Of a stretch of DNA of 64,000 bases, positions 27,901-40,620 are shown piece by piece. The notes under the pieces were generated by a model. The model had not been told where the DNA came from. It did no database searches and saw only the letters and a list, made by a program, of their open reading frames with translations. The translations under genes were made by a program, and so were the position numbers. Each line of letters opens with the position of its first letter. Within the stretch, counting starts at the first letter, position 1. The DNA is from Latrodectus hesperus (Eukaryota; Arthropoda; Arachnida; Araneae; Theridiidae): positions 24,052,207 through 24,116,206 of the forward strand of contig CM075857.1 in assembly GCA_037975125.1 (NCBI GenBank). The letters are read 5' to 3'.

Positions 27901-30900
27901 TTAATCAGGCCGGGGCCTTCAATTCAAAGAGGATTCTTTCATATTCCAAACAACCGATATAGTCGAATTCACAAAACGTTAAACCATAGAGCAGAATGCT
28001 TTAAACATTAGTTAATAGCTCGGCTCATCTTTTAGTCTCAGAAATCTTCATTTGGTAAGTTTATGAACAGCATTTATATTGCACAATGTCTATACAATAA
28101 AACTTGATATCTCACCATGTATTAATTCTTATTAATTGATTCAATTGATACCTGATTTTTTTTTATTTTTCAAAGTATGTATCCTGAATATTAGAACACC
28201 CTAGATATATTTTAATATCTAAACTGTTGATAAACTTCCAAATGTGTGCTGTCAATATTATTTCTTCTGATGAAACATATGGTATTAGTGATTTTTTTAC
28301 TTAAAAAGCATTAAAAAAAGCAAATAGAGAGTATGGTTGACAAATGCTTTGAAAAAAGAAACTGATCGAAGTTAAACCTAAATATTCTTCAAGTTGAATA
28401 TCAAAATCCGTCATGGATTTTTGCGCAACAATGTAGCAAACCCTTAAAAAGTATCATATAATGGTTTTGATTGAACTAATGACGTGACCACTTCTTGAAA
28501 AATTTTGTCTTCAAAACTGATAACAATCCGTCATTGTTTTAAATGATTTTATAAAACTAATTGTTATTAAGATTGCAAAGGTAATCAGATTCTTTATGCG
28601 AATTTATTATTTTAAATAAAGTTTTTTTCTTCAGGAAAATTGCAAATTTTTTCCTTGTTTATCAGTCAACTGAAATCATATTTACAATTATTATTCTAAG
28701 TTTAATTTCTCTAATGCTATATGAAAACAGTATAATATTACGGGTCAATATCAAATTTTAAAATAAATTTTAAAATTTGCTTTATTTCGTTGATTTATTT
28801 CGCTTTTGCTTTATTTCGGAATATGATGAGGTTTAGGTTTAAATTTACATATCTTTTTGTGTTCAGTTTTAAATATCAATTGAAAAAAGATAGGTCTTTT
28901 ATATATTAATAATAATAATAATAATCATTTTAATAAAGAATTAACTCCAATAAATTTTGTTTCTATTTAACTAATTTTTATTGAAACTTTTAACGTAGAT
29001 CTCTGGGTAATAAAAGTCAAGTAATATTTTATGAACAAATACTTAGAAATATAATTTATATATCACCACATAATGAGAGTTTGTTCCCTGAATCGGCTTC
29101 CATGAATCATATAATGAAATTACGAAATACCGCAGTAGGTAATTAATTTAATAAAGTTTTTGCCTTTTCATGGACGGTTAAATGACAAAGTTATCGGTCA
29201 AACTAACTTAATTTGTTTCATGGAATACGGTTATAATAATATACAACACTAGCAGAATTATTTTTATAAACTACGACAAAGTGAATCATAATTTAATCAA
29301 AACTCCACTGGATGTAAAAACTTTTTTTGATAAATTCCTTTCAGTAAAACATGAGAACGTCAAATGACAATTACAAGATTTTTTTAAATGATTTATTTTC
29401 TACTTACATTTACCACATAAATTAAATCTTCAGTATCAGATATTTTTTTTTGTAAAGGGTAATAAAATTTTTATCATTAATTAATATGAGTATTCAAATA
29501 TCTAGCCATTTTATTGTTGTTTAAATACAATATTTTTTAAATAATTAACTTTGCATTTAAATTTAATACATGAGTAGCTCTGAAATTGCAAATAATTGTT
29601 AAAAGTGATATAATTTTTATCATGAGTTACCATATTTATCATAATTTTTATCATCAATATCAAAAGGGTATACAAAATTCTTTTAATTTATGATATTTTA
29701 ATAGAGCTCTTTTAATTGTTGTATAATACACTATCGTATGCAAGTGCTATTTTACATTTAAGAATATATTTCTTAGTTAAAATAACAAAATTGTTCAGAT
29801 TTAACAAATGAGATTTAAAAGTATTGTTATGGACCAGATTTTTTTATTTAAATAAACATCTTAAACATGTCTAATTATTTACAAGACTATATAAATAAAT
29901 TACATAATATATCATAAGCAAAAATGTTTTTATCAAAAATATTTTAGGAGGTCATGATAAAAAATTTAGTGAAATAAGGTGGTCATAGGAAACAAAAGGA
30001 AGTATTGTTTTATTTCTTATTTTTATTTTAATTGATGAATATTTATGGTATTGTATATTAATAGAGCAAAAGCATTTTCCTTGCAACAACTGGATTAAAA
30101 TGAGGATAAATGTTTCCTTTCGATTCAGAAAATTGGGAATATTCTATTAAATGTAAATATTAATTTTAATGTGAATATTTTATTTCTTAATTAACATATT
30201 TTCTTAATAATTCTTTTTTATCAATATACTGAAATAAAAATGTGAAAAAATTTATATTATCAATATTTGTAAACTTTTAAAAAACCAAGAAATAACAATA
30301 ATTATGTAGAATTTTCCAATTCACAAAATATTTTTGCTTTTGCTAAAGTTGCATAGATGGCAGCACTAATTAAGTGTAAGCTATTTATTAGTGTCAAAAT
30401 AATTTTCCGTCATTATTTTTTGATTTTATTGTTGTGAACTATTTAAATGTACACAATATTTAATTTTTATGAAATATTTCCATAGCTAATTAATATTTCT
30501 TCGATAAAATGTCTTTTTCACAAGTAAGTATATAAAAAAATTGAATTTATTTTCTAAAAATTATAATTTATTTTTAAAACTCTTTGAATTATTCTAATAA
30601 TTTTTTGTTGATAAAAAATATTTCATTTGAAAAAAATTTGTTCTACTTTTATTTTATATCAATCTCATGAATGATGATAATTACTATGTTTAATTTAACT
30701 CACCGAAAAGGAGAACAATATTATACGCTAATTATTCCTCGTACAATCATTTTGTAAATAATTAATCTTTATAGAATAATGTTTTTACAAAATTAATTCT
30801 TTAAAAAATAATTTTTCAAAAATATGTTTAAACATAGTATACACTGGAATCGCTTCAAATTTATAAACAATGTAGGAATTTAAAACAAAGAAATCTATAT

Positions 30901-32467
30901 GAAATCAATCTCTTCAGTATTGATAAATATTTTTATGAGTTTTATAATTACTTTAAAAGTTTTCCTTATTTTACTATAACCACATTACATAGTAACATTT
31001 TTTATAATGTTGAAAGAATGTTTTGAAAAATAAATGCAAATAACTGTAAGCAAACATTAAATACTATCCAACTTCTTATTTTTCCAACTTTTTTCTTAGA
31101 TTTTTGCATATTTTTAAAATATTATTTTTTTAGCTTATTTTTTACAGAATATAACTAAGAATATTACTTCTTTAAATAATTAATATGCGATATTCGTTTG
31201 TTAGTTTTTGAAAGCTTGAAATAATTTAATCAAATTTATTTTCAGAAAAAAAATTTCTTTCCATGAAATATTTTTTCTCATTATGTATTTTTCAAATATT
31301 TAAAAAATATATAATATTCACCGATGTTTATTTCTATTAATTGAAAATATAAAATAATTGAAAATGTCTTTATATTAGAATATCTTAGCTGCTTTTTGGC
31401 TTCAATAATTTCAAAATTAATTTTAAAACTTTATATCTGAAAAAAATAATAATTCTGATGAATTATAACAATAATCTATGTAAAAATCTGATAAAAGTAA
31501 TGCAAAACGATTTCAATAGATGCCGCCACAAGCTGCTGCTATTTTTGCCCATTATGATTAAGGATCTAAAAGTGAGAATTCTATAAATATTATTAATGAT
31601 AATTAATTATGTGAAAATTAAAACCAAATACTGTAATAAATATTAATTAGAGTTGTGCGCTGAAAGAATATTTTTTAAAGTAAATAGATCCTGATGTTAA
31701 ATATTTTAGAAGTTATAGTAAATTATGGAACACTAAACAGTTTACATTATGTTAAAGTTGTCAGATGAAAAATTCTTGCAGGCGTAAATTATTTTTATAT
31801 ATAAGGATAAAAGAAAAATTTTTCATAAATTATATTTTTTATTCAAAGAGAAAAATAATGGGTTAGAACATTTAAAAGGTTTTAAATTTAATCGACTTTA
31901 TTTTAATGGAATATAAATCATAAAAGGCTTCGTAAAACTTGTTCATATTAAATGAAACTCAATTACACATTCTTATGGAATGACAAAAAATTTTTTAATT
32001 ACTTTTCATGAATTTTCTATATTCTGCAATTCTAAGTTTTTTAAGTAATTAAATAAATAAATAACAAAATAAAAATCCAGTCAAATTAAAAAATTTTGTG
32101 TCAGATAGTTATAGACGCTTCTTTTTCAGTTATTGCTGCCATGGTAATAACCATAATCATGAAATGTTTATTTTTAAAGCACTTTTGTCTAATTGAGGTA
32201 AAAGTAAAAAGATTGAAATTTATTGGAGTTAACATTGACTTTTTTATAGCTTTGATAATAAGGCATTATTTTAGGTAAATTTTACATCAGTTATAAAAAA
32301 AATATATTTCATAAAAAGAAATTGATATTATGTAACACAGGAGAGCTCAACGATAAAATAAATGTTTATTTATGGAAATTTTAATCACATTCCTCAGCCG
32401 CAAAATAGTCACGTGGTCTGACGTAGAAGTCCTTAGGTTTAAAAAAAAGATATAAGTACATCAATGC
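27901..32467. other. gene-free AT-rich DNA
   Basis: About 4.5 kb in which I recognise nothing. It contains a short (TAA)n run near 28905. Confidence 0.5.
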
Positions 32468-32661
32468 ATGTTACCTTTTGCCAGTTAGGCTGGCAATATG
32501 GAAGGCGCTATCCACTTTTCGCGCTAAACCGTAATTTGGTGTGGAGTCTAACTTCCTCAGTACACACATGCCATAGGAACCCGTTTATAGGGTAGGCAAT
32601 CATTCACAACCCATTCATTCACACGAGCAAATATTGATTATCCTGAAAGAATACAAGAAAA

Positions 32662-33437
32662 TATTGATTATCTTGCTATTGTTTGCTATAGATATATTCA
32701 GACTACACTTTCCGTTTCTGCACTGGGGGACTTACTTTTGACAGAGGTCTCAAAATATATCCAAATTGTCCTAAATGCCAACATGAACCCACTACCGGCA
32801 CATGTTCTTGTTTGCCTGGGGTTGTCCCTTGAGGACTTATACAAATGAACCCGCCACCGGCACATGTTCTTGATTGCCTGGGGCTGTCTCTTGAGGACTT
32901 ATACAAATGAACCCACCACCGGCACATGTTCTTGATTGCCTGGGGTTGTCTCTTGAGGACTTATACAAATGAACCCACCACCGGCACATGTTCTTGATTG
33001 CCTGGGGTTGTCTCTTGAGGACTTATACAAATGAACCCACCACCGGCACATGTTCTTGATTACCTGGGGTTGTCTCTTGAGGACTTATACAAATGAACCC
33101 ACCACCGGCACATGTTCTTGATTACCTGGGGTTGTCTCTTGAGGACTTATACAAATGAACCCACCACCGGCACATGTTCTTGATTGCCTGGGGTTGTCTC
33201 TTGAGGACTTATACAAATGAACCCACCACCGGCACATGTTCTTGATTACCTGGGGTTGTCTCTTGAGGACTTATACAAATGAACCCACCACCGGCACATG
33301 TTCTTGATTGCCTGGGGTTGTCTCTTGAGGACTTATACAAAACTCCTAAGCTTGTTTTTGATTTTCTGAAAGTAAGTGGTCTGTGGTGGACTTCGTCTAT
33401 TATATTCCTAAACATGGAGATTAGTAACAAGAACGGC
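32662..33437 (+). mobile_element. LINE 3' end inserted in a SINE, with an internal 62-bp array
   Basis: The 5' coding part reads FRFCTGGLTFDRGLKIYPNC then PKCQHEP (about 32705-32790). The 3' part reads HVLDCLGLSLEDLYKTPKLV then FDFLKVSGL, and after a one-base slip VDFVYYIPKHGD and a stop (about 33297-33415). Together these are the Cys/His-containing C-terminus found after the RNase H of some arthropod non-LTR retrotransposon polyproteins. Between them the coding segment is broken by nine tandem 62-bp units, so it cannot encode a protein. Only the 3' end inserted, as usual for LINEs. Confidence 0.72.
32785..33340 (+). repeat. 62-bp minisatellite, 9 copies
   Basis: Units start with GAACCCACCACCGGCACATG at 32785, 32847, 32909, 32971, 33033, 33095, 33157, 33219 and 33281, exactly 62 bp apart; the last ends at 33340. 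Copies differ by few bases (for example GATTGCC versus GATTACC alternates), indicating recent expansion. Because 62 is not a multiple of three, each copy shifts the frame of the LINE coding sequence from which it came. Confidence 0.97.
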
Positions 33438-33799
33438 ACAAGAAAAGGACAAAGACAGGAGAGAGAAAGTACATCCACGCTCAAAGCGGGACCTCCCTTT
33501 CCGCAGACTGGAACTCTGACCACTAGACAAGGTGGGCGGCAATGGCAAAGAAATACACGTAGAAATTATCTGCTCTCTATAAGAAGTTATATTGTCAGAT
33601 CTTGAGCAAAACCGCGCGCGAAAGACTAAGATATTTTAAAACAATTTTTGTGATGATAATCTCAAACGATGTAGGGTGTGCAAGACATGTGTTATGGTCT
33701 GTTTACGGTAGGAATATTCATGTAAAGAGTGTTAAATGACGTCATCAAAAGACTACCATAAAAATCTAACCCGACCGATTATGATAGATTGAAAAAATA

Positions 33800-34690
33800 G
33801 AACAAAATTGGTCAAAAATGCAACAATAAAAATAATTGGATTTTGTAGCATCTCTGACATATATGAATACATATTTCCAAGACTGCATACCATGCCATTC
33901 CATATAGTTATCTATTATTTCCATATAAGGACTGAGCAAATTACATTGCATGTTGACACATTTCAGACAAGAGCTATTCCAAAAATCACTAAACACAACA
34001 TAAAGGGAGCAGATTGCACAGTGATGGTAGCAAGTTTTCTGCTTCAGTTGCAAAACTGTTGCAATAGTATTTTCTATCTTTCAAAACATGAAGATCGTTC
34101 AAATATGGAGAACGTCACGAATATCATATAATCTAGACAACCTGTTGGTGATTATGAAGCAAAAAAACACAACTTTTAAAATGCAAGCATCGTGAGCAGT
34201 TTTGACCCATTTGTTTTCAAACATGTGGCAATAAGTACCGCTTCGACTGGAATATTTTCTCTAATTTGGTCTTACAATGTTGGTAGCAGGTTTTCTGTTG
34301 CAAATAAGAAACTATTGTGTCTGTATTCCTTCTCTTCGTGTCGTATGGCGCTTGGGTATGGCGAACATCATGAGAATTACATAATTAAGGATATTCATTG
34401 ACAACTGTGAAACAAAAAATACCTTTTTTTAAAATTATGATGCAATTTTGATCGAATTCTTTTCATAAGTTAGACAATAAGTGATGTTTACTATCCAATT
34501 TTGAACTGACCTGACTTTATAGGAGTGATAGTAGGTTTTCTGTTGTAGTAACAGAACTACTATGTCAGTACTCCTTTTCTTTCAGATACCAATGCATGCT
34601 CAGGTATGGCAGACATCATAAGATTCAAATAATCTATGCTGTCTGTCAATGACCGTGAAGCAAGAAATAGCGCTTTAAGAATTTGAGGAT
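33800..34690 (+). repeat. ~250-bp degenerate tandem repeat, about 3 copies
   Basis: Recurrent block: GGTAGCAAGTTTTCTGCTTC (34025), GGTAGCAGGTTTTCTGTTGC (34281) and TAGTAGGTTTTCTGTTGTAG (about 34527). It is followed in each by a CTAT(T/G)...TAT line, a GGTATGGC(G/A)-ACATCAT motif and TGAAGCAA/GAAACAA. ORFs drawn here overlap on both strands and I do not accept them. Confidence 0.7.
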
Positions 34691-35936
34691 ACTGGTAGAA
34701 GATTTGGTTCATTTATTCACATGCATGAGAGGATAAATTAATCATCAGAATTCTTTAGATGATGATTTATACTAGTTTGCTTAGATTATTTAGAAAATCT
34801 GGCCAACGACCACTTTTTCTCTACATATTAAAGACTCCATTTACATTATTCCATAAATCTAACAATGGCTTAAAAAGTATGAAAAAGAAATAGAATAGAT
34901 TCTTCGCTCTCCTCAATCCCCTGATTTGAAAGTAATTAAAGAGAAGAAGTGCTATTTGGAATTCAAATTCAGTTCCCAATTTCGACCCTTGATTACATTT
35001 TCTTTAATATTGGCTTCAAATTATTGCAACTATTGCTCATAAACTTAGTGAATCCATATTGTATCATATATTAAATTTTAACTGAAGCTAATTTATGCCT
35101 TTTTTTATAGTCCGGAAGTAATCATTTTATTTTGCAATTTATCTGTGCGAACACTCAAGCTTTCCCTAAATATGGATAATCTACTATCATATTAAGACTG
35201 GAATTCACATAAAATGTATGATTAGTTTTCATTGTCATTAGGAAGTCAGAAAATTTTAAGTAAAATGTATTTATAATTTCATTTTTTAGGACAGAAAGAT
35301 AATTTTACATTAATATTTAAAAATATAATACCTTTTGGCATAAATTTTTGCAGCAAATTATTATATTTTAATATCGTGTCGTATATATAGATGAAAAGAA
35401 TAATAATATCAAATGATAGTGATTATTTAAATTGCTTTGAATGTTGAAGAATAAGCTAACTCATGAAACATATTTTGAGCACAATTATGTTGTTCCTTAC
35501 GATACCTTTCAAAATGCATAACGATACTGACAAGCTTAAACAGCATTTTAATTAAATAAACTTCTCGGGTTGCATTATTGTTTTTTAGATGATGTGTGTG
35601 TGTGTTCTTCAATAACCTTTTTTAAAAGGAACCTTTTTAACTGTATTGGCGAAATCATTTCTGATAAAAGCATCGATATTAATATTGGAACATTTATAAA
35701 CTATTACGAGGATTTGTATTTAATAATACAGATATTTCACATTTGATTCAAGTGAAGATTTCTGGAGTTAAATTTTTTACTATTCTTTACGACATACTTA
35801 TTTCTATACTTAAATTTTTACTATTCTTTACGATTCTTACTTTTATAAAAAATATTAAATATATTTTTTATAACTTTAAAAATTCTTGCCATTCGTTTCT
35901 TTCAAAGTTAATTTTAAAAGGTTATCATCAAATGTT

Positions 35937-35939
<3 letters not shown>

Positions 35940-36018
<79 letters not shown>
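35940..36018. repeat. (TA)n microsatellite, ~79 bp
   Basis: Pure TA run between plain AT-rich flanks. It ends the small plus-strand ORF at 35743. Confidence 0.97.
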
Positions 36019-36020
<2 letters not shown>

Positions 36021-36224
36021 ATAAAATATTAGTAACATAATGATATATAATATATTAACAAAGTATGCTGAAAATAAATTCAAGATTAAAATTGTTATAT
36101 CTTTTTATGTACTTTGAATTATATTTGCATATGTGTCACAGTCAGACAGATGCGCTACCAACAATCATTTTCTGATAATCAACTGGATTTATTATAAAAC
36201 TTTCATGGTCAAACAACTGGGCTT

Positions 36225-36530
36225 ATAATTATTATGCTTAGTTTTCATTTATGTAGTTTTATATTTCATTCTCTTGATTTCAAAGTGCAATTGTTACTCT
36301 GCACGGTAGATTGTTTGTAGATGAGCCTGGACCATCGTATTCAAAGTAACTATTCATTTGATGTATATTGCATACAAGATGAAAGTTACATTAAGTATAG
36401 TATGTAATAATTTTTTGTATGTATTATACTTAATTTTCTCTTATGCAGTTACATATTTAATTCTAGTGAATTTAAAACACAATTTTTATCGTGTACAATA
36501 GTTTGTTTATGTTGCTCGGTTAAATTTATA
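36225..36530 (+). repeat. ~190-bp degenerate direct repeat, 2 copies
   Basis: ATTATGCTTAGTTTTCATTT (about 36232) and ATTATACTTAATTTTCTCTT (about 36423) start similar blocks of about 100 bp that both end ...TAGATTGTTTGTAGATG / TAGTTTGTTTATGTTG. Confidence 0.55.
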
Positions 36531-37930
36531 GTTTTTTGTTTAATTCCTACTTTCATTAATACGGATAATCTGGATTCTTATCTAGTTAATATGGATCGAT
36601 TGTAAATTGAAATGTTTAAATTTTTATCACATCTTTCAAGGAATCATATAATTCATAAAATTTCTTTATGTATTTTAACTTTAAGTATGATTGTAGACTT
36701 AATAAATCATGAAATAAAATACTTTCAAAGATGATGCAATGTAAATAATAAAAAGCTTTATGTAAGTACTAATACAGTTGAATTTATATTTATAAAATTA
36801 GCATTTATTTATGATTAAATCTATAATCAGAATGCAACAATAGACATGTTTAATCTAGAGAGTAAATTTATTCATTGTGTGAAATGATAAAATATTTCAT
36901 GTTAAAGACAAGAGATAAAATAAAGCATTTCATAAACCATATAGAAGTTCTTTTATTCTTACAGAAAACATAAATAATATATTTCAATAATTATTTCAAG
37001 GAATAAAATTACATTCACATTTCTAACAGTAATAAATGTTCTTATTTAAGCTATCCTGTACAACGTATAAACATCTGTAACTAAAGATACCAACATATAA
37101 TATAATAAGTGTATTTTCTCTTTGTACATAAGTGTGTATCCTTAATTTACAGGATAAACAATGAATTGAGCACTAAAATTGTTATTTCATTTATGATACA
37201 TCTCAACATCAAACATAACTTCAAAGTGAGTACGTTGCACCCCCTCAAAGAAGGAAGTACAGACTTCGGTATTACCTATCGAGCGGAACTGAGAAATTTC
37301 TACAACTTCTCAGCCGGAAGTCATTTTTCTTAGACTCTTCCAAATATAAGACTTCACAAAGCAAATTTTTGTTTTCCTTAAAGTTCAGAAAAATGTAACA
37401 ATTCTTACATTTATAGAAAGCTTGAACTGTAAAGAGGCTGTGAAGTTTGGGAGCAAGTATTTAAAAACCATGCACAACACTTACGCCTTGCTATAGAAGA
37501 TTTGCTTCACATTATTGAATCAAAGGAACATTTAAAAATTTTTAAGAAGAGGAAAATATGAATTATTTGAAGGACATTCGTTAAAAAAGTTGTTTTAAGT
37601 GCAAGAAATGTTTGCTTTGTTTCACACTCATATCTACCTGTGCAACTTCCTTTCCATGCCTAGTAATTACAAGCTAAGAATACAAATTCCAAATTACTGG
37701 TGATAGTTAATCATAGAAAGCAAAAATTTTCCTGTCAATTAATAAGCAGCTTGAGAATTAAATTCAGTGAAAGAAACTCAGTTTTATAGTTTTTGTTATA
37801 GTTTCGCTTTTTAAGTCAATTTTAAGATCTTATAACTCATTTAATTTTTATACATATAGTGTAGTGAATTACAGTATGTTCTTAGGAATTTCATTTGTTA
37901 TACGATAATTTATTATACTTTATGCATACA

Positions 37931-38666
<736 letters not shown>

Positions 38667-40159
38667 GGTTATTTTTTCTGTACTATTTAAAGTGTAGAAA
38701 AATATAGTACAGGAAAGATTTTACTAAAATTTTCAATAAGTATTTTTTTTAAATTTAAGTACCTTTTTATATTACTTACAGCTATTCTTTAACTGGTATT
38801 CTGAAACATTGCTGTTACGAAATCTTGATTTGTTCAATTTGTTCGTCACCTGACAATCATTTGTTGCAAGAAAGGCTAATTTTTGACTATTTCAGATTCA
38901 CAGTTTGATTTTATACGCAAATTGACGCTTTCACAACAGCATTTAATTGATATTACAATAAAATTAATAATAAAAGAATGTGTATGTACAAATATATTTA
39001 TATTTTCAAAGAGAAATGATGCTCTGCAATATTAACAGAAAAACAAATCAGGAAATTCGTACGACATTCACCCAATCGATTTATAACGAAATCGATACAT
39101 TTCATCACTTTCACTTTCTAAATTTTTTTGAATTATAGTAATACAGAATACTGTTGAGATTGAGCAATAAATAGACTTATCTATAAACTGTACAACTGCA
39201 CTTAATTCCAATGATGCATTATAGCTAACAAATGCATCATTATATATCAACAATATTTGTAATTTTTACTAAAAGAACTTTATGAACAAAACAAAACAAC
39301 ATTTTGTACTTTTAAGATTTTTTTTTAAACTTATAATTCATTCAATTTTTCATTCCTTATTTATAAATGTAACTGTAACTGTGTCTCCTTAACTGCACAG
39401 CGGCTTTTCAATCCCTGCAGCACTCATCAGTAGACAGGCCTGCTTTCCACTGAAAGATGCTAACATGTAAATGATGATACCAACTGATAATGAAAGCATA
39501 AACTGTGTATGACGATAGATTTATGTTCCTCACTAATATTAACTTTGAGTTTTATTAGCACTTCATTCATACTATTGATGCTTTTTTTTCTCCTCTTATG
39601 TAAGTAGAATTAGGGAAAAGCATCCGAAGCAAGCTATCACAATAATCATAGAAATTATTTACATTGATTTACATGCTTATCAAGACATATACAGTGCCAT
39701 CTGGAGGCAACACCTGAAAACTTGTAATCTAGTTAGTTTCCCTCGTAAGGGAGAACATTTCTCGTTTTTACTAATGTAAGTTAAAGTACATTGAAGCTCG
39801 ATGTTGTACACATAAATGATTGCCTTTAAAACATTTCAGCAGAAAAGGAAGCCTATTGTTCCAGATCCACTTGATAATCAAATGTTTCCTTGATAATAAA
39901 TTTATACCTAGAAGCTTGCAAAAGAAACAGATATCACACAGTCATTGTCATATAAAGTCATTTGACTGCTTCTTTTTAATGAATAAAGCTATTGAATCGA
40001 ATGATCACCCTAAGATTCAAATCATGCGATGAAACACTGATTTATTATTTTCTAGAGAACGTCAAAATCTTGGTCATTTTATGAAATCACAATCACATGT
40101 GACATAAATCTTTATTTTAATTTCTCAACCAACGATTGCCGTCAGCAAGCCATTTGTTC

Positions 40160-40620
40160 AAAACATATATAGCGAATAAATCATCGGGTTTTTCAATGTT
40201 TCGTAAAGCGTTTACAGTGATAATCCATCAGTTTACAATTATTTTCTTTAAGATTATCATCGAAGTTTATAATGTATTTTCTTAAAGCACATAGAATGAA
40301 AAATCAAAAGAATTTACAATTCATTCAGTTAAAGTGTAATTTGTGATAATTATCGATTTTACATATGTAATTTCGTAAAACTATAATGATAATCAGCGGA
40401 ATTTACAATTTAATTATTTAAGATTATCACATTTCCTAAAGCATATATTGTAAAAATCATTGAAATTTACGATTTACTCGCGTAAAATACAAATAGTAAT
40501 ACTTAATTTTCATTTTAATTTCGCAAAACATATATAGGGATAATCAGCGGAATATACAATTTATTTGCTTAAAGCACATGTGAAATTATAGTAACTGTAG
40601 AATTTATAATTAGCTTTGTA
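40160..40620 (+). repeat. degenerate tandem repeat, irregular period
   Basis: Recurrent GATAATCAGCGGAATTTACA-like motifs at about 40218, 40301, 40389, 40453 and 40532, each followed by a TTTA(A)AG/CTTAAAGCA segment. The period is irregular (about 64-88 bp). Confidence 0.5.

Larger units (their letters stand above)
32468..33541 (-). mobile_element. SINE family B split by a LINE insertion
   Basis: The tail half of the SINE is at about 32468-32652 (GGCAATATGG, GGTGTGGAGTC, CCCGTTTATAGGGTAGGCAA) and the head half at 33447-33541 (GACAGGAGAGAGAAAGTACA, CTGACCACTAGACAAG, GGCGGCA). The break falls at the SINE word ACAAGAAAA, present on both sides (32653-32661 and 33438-33446). This looks like the target duplication of the inserted LINE. 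The left half also holds a small extra ~30-bp repeat around AAATATTGATTATC (32629 and 32659). Confidence 0.78.

Noticed and set aside
27802..28011. 69-codon plus-strand ORF
   Set aside because: Lies in a degenerate tandem repeat; no domain, no splice sites that would extend it.
30355..30366. GATGGCAGCAC-type string as a SINE copy
   Set aside because: Only a dozen bases match family A; there is no body or tail.
33209..33605. ORFs on both strands over the 62-bp array
   Set aside because: Repeat-generated frames; only the last unit plus flank on the plus strand is LINE-derived, and it is not a functional gene.
33766..34131. Opposed 95- and 107-codon ORFs
   Set aside because: They overlap on opposite strands inside a degenerate ~250-bp tandem repeat and show no domain.
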